DNA from: Clostridia bacterium
Lineage (GTDB): Bacteria > Bacillota_A > Clostridia > Christensenellales > Aristaeellaceae
Assembly: GCA_017648805.1 (NCBI GenBank)
Contig: JAGCIC010000130.1
Location: 1-5,764, forward strand
DNA length: 5,764 bases
Direction of reading: 5' to 3'
Translations under genes and position numbers: made by a program
Part shown: piece after piece, positions 4,094 to 5,764 of the stretch
Position numbering within the stretch: the stretch's first letter is position 1
How the letters are laid out: the number at the start of each line of letters is the position of its first letter
The notes under the pieces: generated by a model
Told to the model about the DNA's origin: nothing
The model's input: only the letters and a program-made list of their open reading frames with translations
The model's database searches: none

Positions 4094-5200
4094 TCAGGTG
4101 TTTGTGCGAACGGGCAATACCAGGAACAGGAACTCGCTGCCCTCGACGGGGGTGATAACGCAGGGGCTGGTGGCGGTGCCGAAGGATATGACCGCGCGGC
4201 CCTTGTTCATGACCCGGGCGATCTCGCTCAGGTACCTTACGTTAAAGTGGATCACCAGGCCGCTGCCGTCTGTCACGGCGGGCAGCACGTCGGTGACGTC
4301 GCCCTGCTCGCTCTGGGCGGAGATGACCAGGCGGTTGTCCTCCACCTCTATCCTCACCAGGTTGTTGCGGGAGAGGCGCGCGATCATCTGGGCGCGGTCC
4401 ACGCACGCGGCGAACTCGCCCATGTCGACCTCCGCCTTCAGCGCGGCGGTCTTGGGGATGACGCGGTTGTAGTCGATGTATTCGCCGTTGAGCAGGTTGG
4501 CGTAAAGCACGGTCTCGCCGTTTTCCACCTTGACGGAGGACTTGTTGAAGCTGATCTTCGCGAGCTTCTCCTCGTCCTCGCCCATGAGCTTGGCGATCTC
4601 CTCCAGCGCCCTCACGGGGATGACCGCCTTGGCGGCGAGCGCGGTGTCGCTTATGAGCTCGCTGCGCATGGCCATGCGGTAGCCGTCCAGGCCCACCAGG
4701 TCCGCCCGGCCGCCCTGTATGTGCAGGTAGCCGCCGGTGAGTATCAGGCGCTGGTCTTCCTGGGGCACGGTGAAGGCCACCTTGGAGATCATGTCCTTGA
4801 GCAGGGGCTGTGGCAGGGAGAGGCTGCTGTCGTAGCCTTCCTCCGCGGGCAGGGGATACTCGTCCGCGGGCATGGCGGACAGGTTGATCTTTACGTTGCC
4901 GGCGGTGAACGTCATCACGTACTTGTCCGACAGGGAGCACTTGACCTCGCCTTCGGGCAGCTTGCGGGCGACTTCGCTCAAAAGGCGCCCGGGCAGCAGG
5001 CACACGCCGTCGGTGACTATGGTGGCGGGCACGGTGGTAAAGGAGGCCATGGCGCCGTCCGCGGCGGCGATGGTCAGGCCCTTCTCATCCGCGTCTACGT
5101 ACACCTTTTCCAGTATTTCCATGGGCGTGCGGGCGGCCAGGCAGCGGATGGAGGTCATTACCGCGCTTACCAGGTCCTTCGTCTGACAGGAGAAGATCAT
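4094..5200 (-). CDS. dnaN: DNA polymerase III beta subunit (sliding clamp)
   Basis: 368 residues, the normal length for the ring-forming clamp that tethers the replicative polymerase to DNA and recruits other partners. Three similar domains of about 120 residues are expected. Recognisable family segments are LTIAAADGAMA (42-52), MPADEYPLPA (110-119), RLILTGGYLHIQGG (151-164), LVGLDGYRMAMRSE (168-181), LLNGEYIDYNRVIP (236-249), FNVRYLSEIAR (319-329) and the C-terminal LPVRTNT, near the hydrophobic partner-binding pocket. The start at 5200 has AAAGGA (5209-5214) 8 nt upstream. It follows dnaA, as in most Firmicutes, but across a 424-bp spacer with oriC-like and repeat content. The gene after it is cvpA rather than yaaA/recF. 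Confidence 0.97.
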   Translation of the reverse strand: MIFSCQTKDLVSAVMTSIRCLAARTPMEILEKVYVDADEKGLTIAAADGAMASFTTVPATIVTDGVCLLPGRLLSEVARKLPEGEVKCSLSDKYVMTFTAGNVKINLSAMPADEYPLPAEEGYDSSLSLPQPLLKDMISKVAFTVPQEDQRLILTGGYLHIQGGRADLVGLDGYRMAMRSELISDTALAAKAVIPVRALEEIAKLMGEDEEKLAKISFNKSSVKVENGETVLYANLLNGEYIDYNRVIPKTAALKAEVDMGEFAACVDRAQMIARLSRNNLVRIEVEDNRLVISAQSEQGDVTDVLPAVTDGSGLVIHFNVRYLSEIARVMNKGRAVISFGTATSPCVITPVEGSEFLFLVLPVRTNT

Positions 5201-5221
5201 AGCTGTGGTCCTTTCTTTTGT

Positions 5222-5256
5222 TCGGCTGTTGGCTGTGAGAGCGCGCCTGCGGCGCG
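5222..5256. repeat. Heptad repeat F with GC palindrome, dnaN leader
   Basis: TCGGCTG (5222-5228), TTGGCTG (5229-5235) and TGAGAGC (5236-5242), in 7-bp phase, run into a perfect stem-loop CGCGCC-TGC-GGCGCG (5242-5256). It separates the dnaN ribosome binding site from the AT-rich tract. Where the sister copies continue into TGG heptads, this one passes straight into the TTG/TTA-rich origin-like sequence. Confidence 0.65.
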
Positions 5257-5400
5257 TTGTTGTTATTATTATTGAATATAATTATTGTCGTTGTAGTGTT
5301 AGAGCCGCCGGATCCTGTGGAAAACCCGCAAAGCGCTTTGCTGTGTTGAGTTTTGCGCGTGGAAAACGTCTGTGTATAATCCGGCGCCTGGTGTGGAGAG
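5257..5400. other. Candidate replication origin (oriC): AT-rich tract and DnaA-box cluster
   Basis: An AT-rich segment (5257-5300, with TTATTATTATTG followed by GAATATAATTATTG) stands out in an otherwise GC-rich window and could be the unwinding element. A GC-rich stretch (5302-5312) separates it from direct-orientation near-matches to the DnaA box TGTGGATAA: TGTGGAAAA (5316-5324, one mismatch), CGTGGAAAA (5358-5366, two), TGTGTATAA (5371-5379, one) and TGTGGAGAG (5392-5400, two). A 14-bp palindrome GCAAAGCGCTTTGC (5328-5341) sits between the first two. The order dnaA, boxes, GC-rich patch, AT-rich tract, dnaN matches the dnaA-dnaN part of the Bacillus subtilis origin. No exact consensus box is present, and trinucleotides of DnaA-trio type are only partly matched, so this is a candidate. 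Confidence 0.6.
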
Positions 5401-5401
5401 G

Positions 5402-5462
5402 CAGCTGTCAGCTTATTAGCTTTTAGCTGTTAGAGCGCCTGCGGCGCGTCGTTGGTAACTGG
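5402..5462. repeat. Heptad-palindrome-heptad repeat G, dnaA/dnaN spacer
   Basis: CAGCTGT (5402-5408), CAGCTTA, TTAGCTT, TTAGCTG and TTAGAGC (to 5436) in 7-bp phase, then GCGCC-TGC-GGCGC (5435-5447), then TTGG (5452) and CTGG (5459), again 7 bp apart. It directly borders the DnaA-box cluster on the dnaA side, so the origin candidate is bracketed by repeats F and G in the same orientation. Confidence 0.75.
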
Positions 5463-5468
5463 TTTATG

Positions 5469-5563
5469 CGTCATTGCGAGGGCGACTTGCCGCCCGTGGC
5501 AATCCGCATCCCAATCGAATAAAGAACGGATCGCCACGCCTCCTGCGGAAGCTCGCTATGACG
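5469..5563. repeat. Roughly 100-bp intergenic palindrome R3
   Basis: Ends CGTCATTGCGA (5469-5479) and TCGCTATGACG (5553-5563) pair with one difference. The inner CGTGGCAATCCG (5495-5506) pairs with CGGATCGCCACG (5527-5538) with one G-T wobble. It is the third full copy of the CATTGCGAG/GTGGCAATCC element, oriented like R2. Its left flank (GGTTTATG) matches that of fragment R4 near 700. Confidence 0.8.
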
Positions 5564-5585
5564 TACAAAGGACAATTTTTCGTAC

Positions 5586-5614
5586 TGCTTTAATCCGCAT
5601 AGGCGTTTCAAGCA
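5586..5614. repeat. Diverged hairpin H3 just after dnaA
   Basis: On the minus strand, TTGAAACGCCTATGCG resembles TTGAAATGCCTCTGCG of block H2 (14 of 16). The arms TGCTT (5586-5590) and AAGCA (5610-5614) pair, but the inner stem has mismatches. It lies about 10 nt beyond the dnaA stop, the position that H2 occupies after dnaN. It is either a decayed member of the same family or a chance resemblance. Confidence 0.35.
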
Positions 5615-5624
5615 ATGATCCGGT

Positions 5625-5764
5625 TTATTTTAATCTCTGCTTCAGCTCTTCGGCCGCCTGGCTGAAGTCCCGGCTGTCCCTTATCATCTCTTCCGCCTTT
5701 TTGAGCGAGTGCATGACCGTGGTGTGGTCGCGCCCGAACTCCTCACCCAGGCGGGTGGTGGACA
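5625..5764 (-). CDS. dnaA: Chromosomal replication initiator DnaA, C-terminal end (partial)
   Basis: Only the last 45 codons are in the window; the 5' part lies beyond 5764. The reading ends in TAA (5625-5627) and contains the domain IV signature of DnaA, LGEEFGRDHTTVMHSLKKAEEM, whose RDHTTV segment sits in the DNA-binding helix-turn-helix that reads the DnaA box. The tail RDSRDFSQAAEELKQRLK is a typical C-terminal helix. The usual FGGRDH is FGRDH here, one glycine shorter. DnaA binds origin boxes, unwinds the AT-rich element and loads the helicase; the adjacent spacer carries candidate boxes. Identification is secure despite the short length because the signature is family-specific. Confidence 0.93.
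   Translation of the reverse strand, partial: STTRLGEEFGRDHTTVMHSLKKAEEMIRDSRDFSQAAEELKQRLK

Noticed and set aside
4055..5275. 406-codon plus-strand reading frame opposite dnaN
   Set aside because: Low-complexity antisense shadow of a clear dnaN, starting in repeat H2 and lacking a ribosome binding site.
5351..5379. TATAAT at 5374-5379 on the plus strand as a promoter -10 box
   Set aside because: No reasonable -35 at 16-18 nt, no plus-strand gene downstream, and it overlaps a DnaA-box-like sequence.

Overview
The window looks like a chromosomal replication-origin region of a GC-rich, probably uncultured, gut or rumen member of the Clostridia. That placement is an inference from the Firmicutes-like dnaA-dnaN pair, a BspA-type leucine-rich-repeat secreted protein, the general look of the proteins and the intergenic palindromes. 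No rRNA, tRNA, transposase or CRISPR array was seen.

Every gene lies on the minus strand, so transcription runs from high to low coordinates: the C-terminal end of dnaA (cut by the window edge), a dnaA-dnaN spacer that looks like oriC, dnaN (sliding clamp), a CvpA-family membrane protein, mnmE (tRNA U34-modifying GTPase), a secreted BspA-like LRR protein, a PlsC-like acyltransferase, and at the low-coordinate edge the ribosome binding site of another gene outside the window. dnaA and dnaN act in replication initiation and elongation, and mnmE in wobble-uridine modification. The other three genes are envelope or secreted functions with no obvious link. The recF/gyrB neighbours usual after dnaN are replaced by cvpA-mnmE.

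The most unusual content is between the genes. Every spacer, including the one at the window edge, carries AGCT-containing heptamers spaced at exactly 7 bp. Three spacers (LRR/mnmE, cvpA/dnaN, dnaN/dnaA) carry the same ordered mosaic, read on the plus strand: AGCT heptads, a short GC-rich palindrome (typically GCGCC-TGC-GGCGC), TGG-phased heptads, a roughly 100-bp palindrome bounded by CGTCATTGCGA-type inverted repeats, then a hairpin block next to the stop codon of the upstream gene. In two spacers this block is 73 bp long, 67/73 identical, and preserves a perfect 12-bp stem through a compensatory C-G to T-A change. One of the 100-bp palindromes is inverted relative to the others, so the modules move or flip separately. 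Some repeats overlap stop codons (mnmE, LRR gene, plsC), and one directly abuts the mnmE start codon where a Shine-Dalgarno site would be expected.

Between dnaA and dnaN, an AT-rich tract beside a cluster of near-consensus DnaA boxes forms a candidate oriC, flanked on both sides by the heptad-palindrome repeat. No convincing sigma-70 promoter or U-tract terminator was found.
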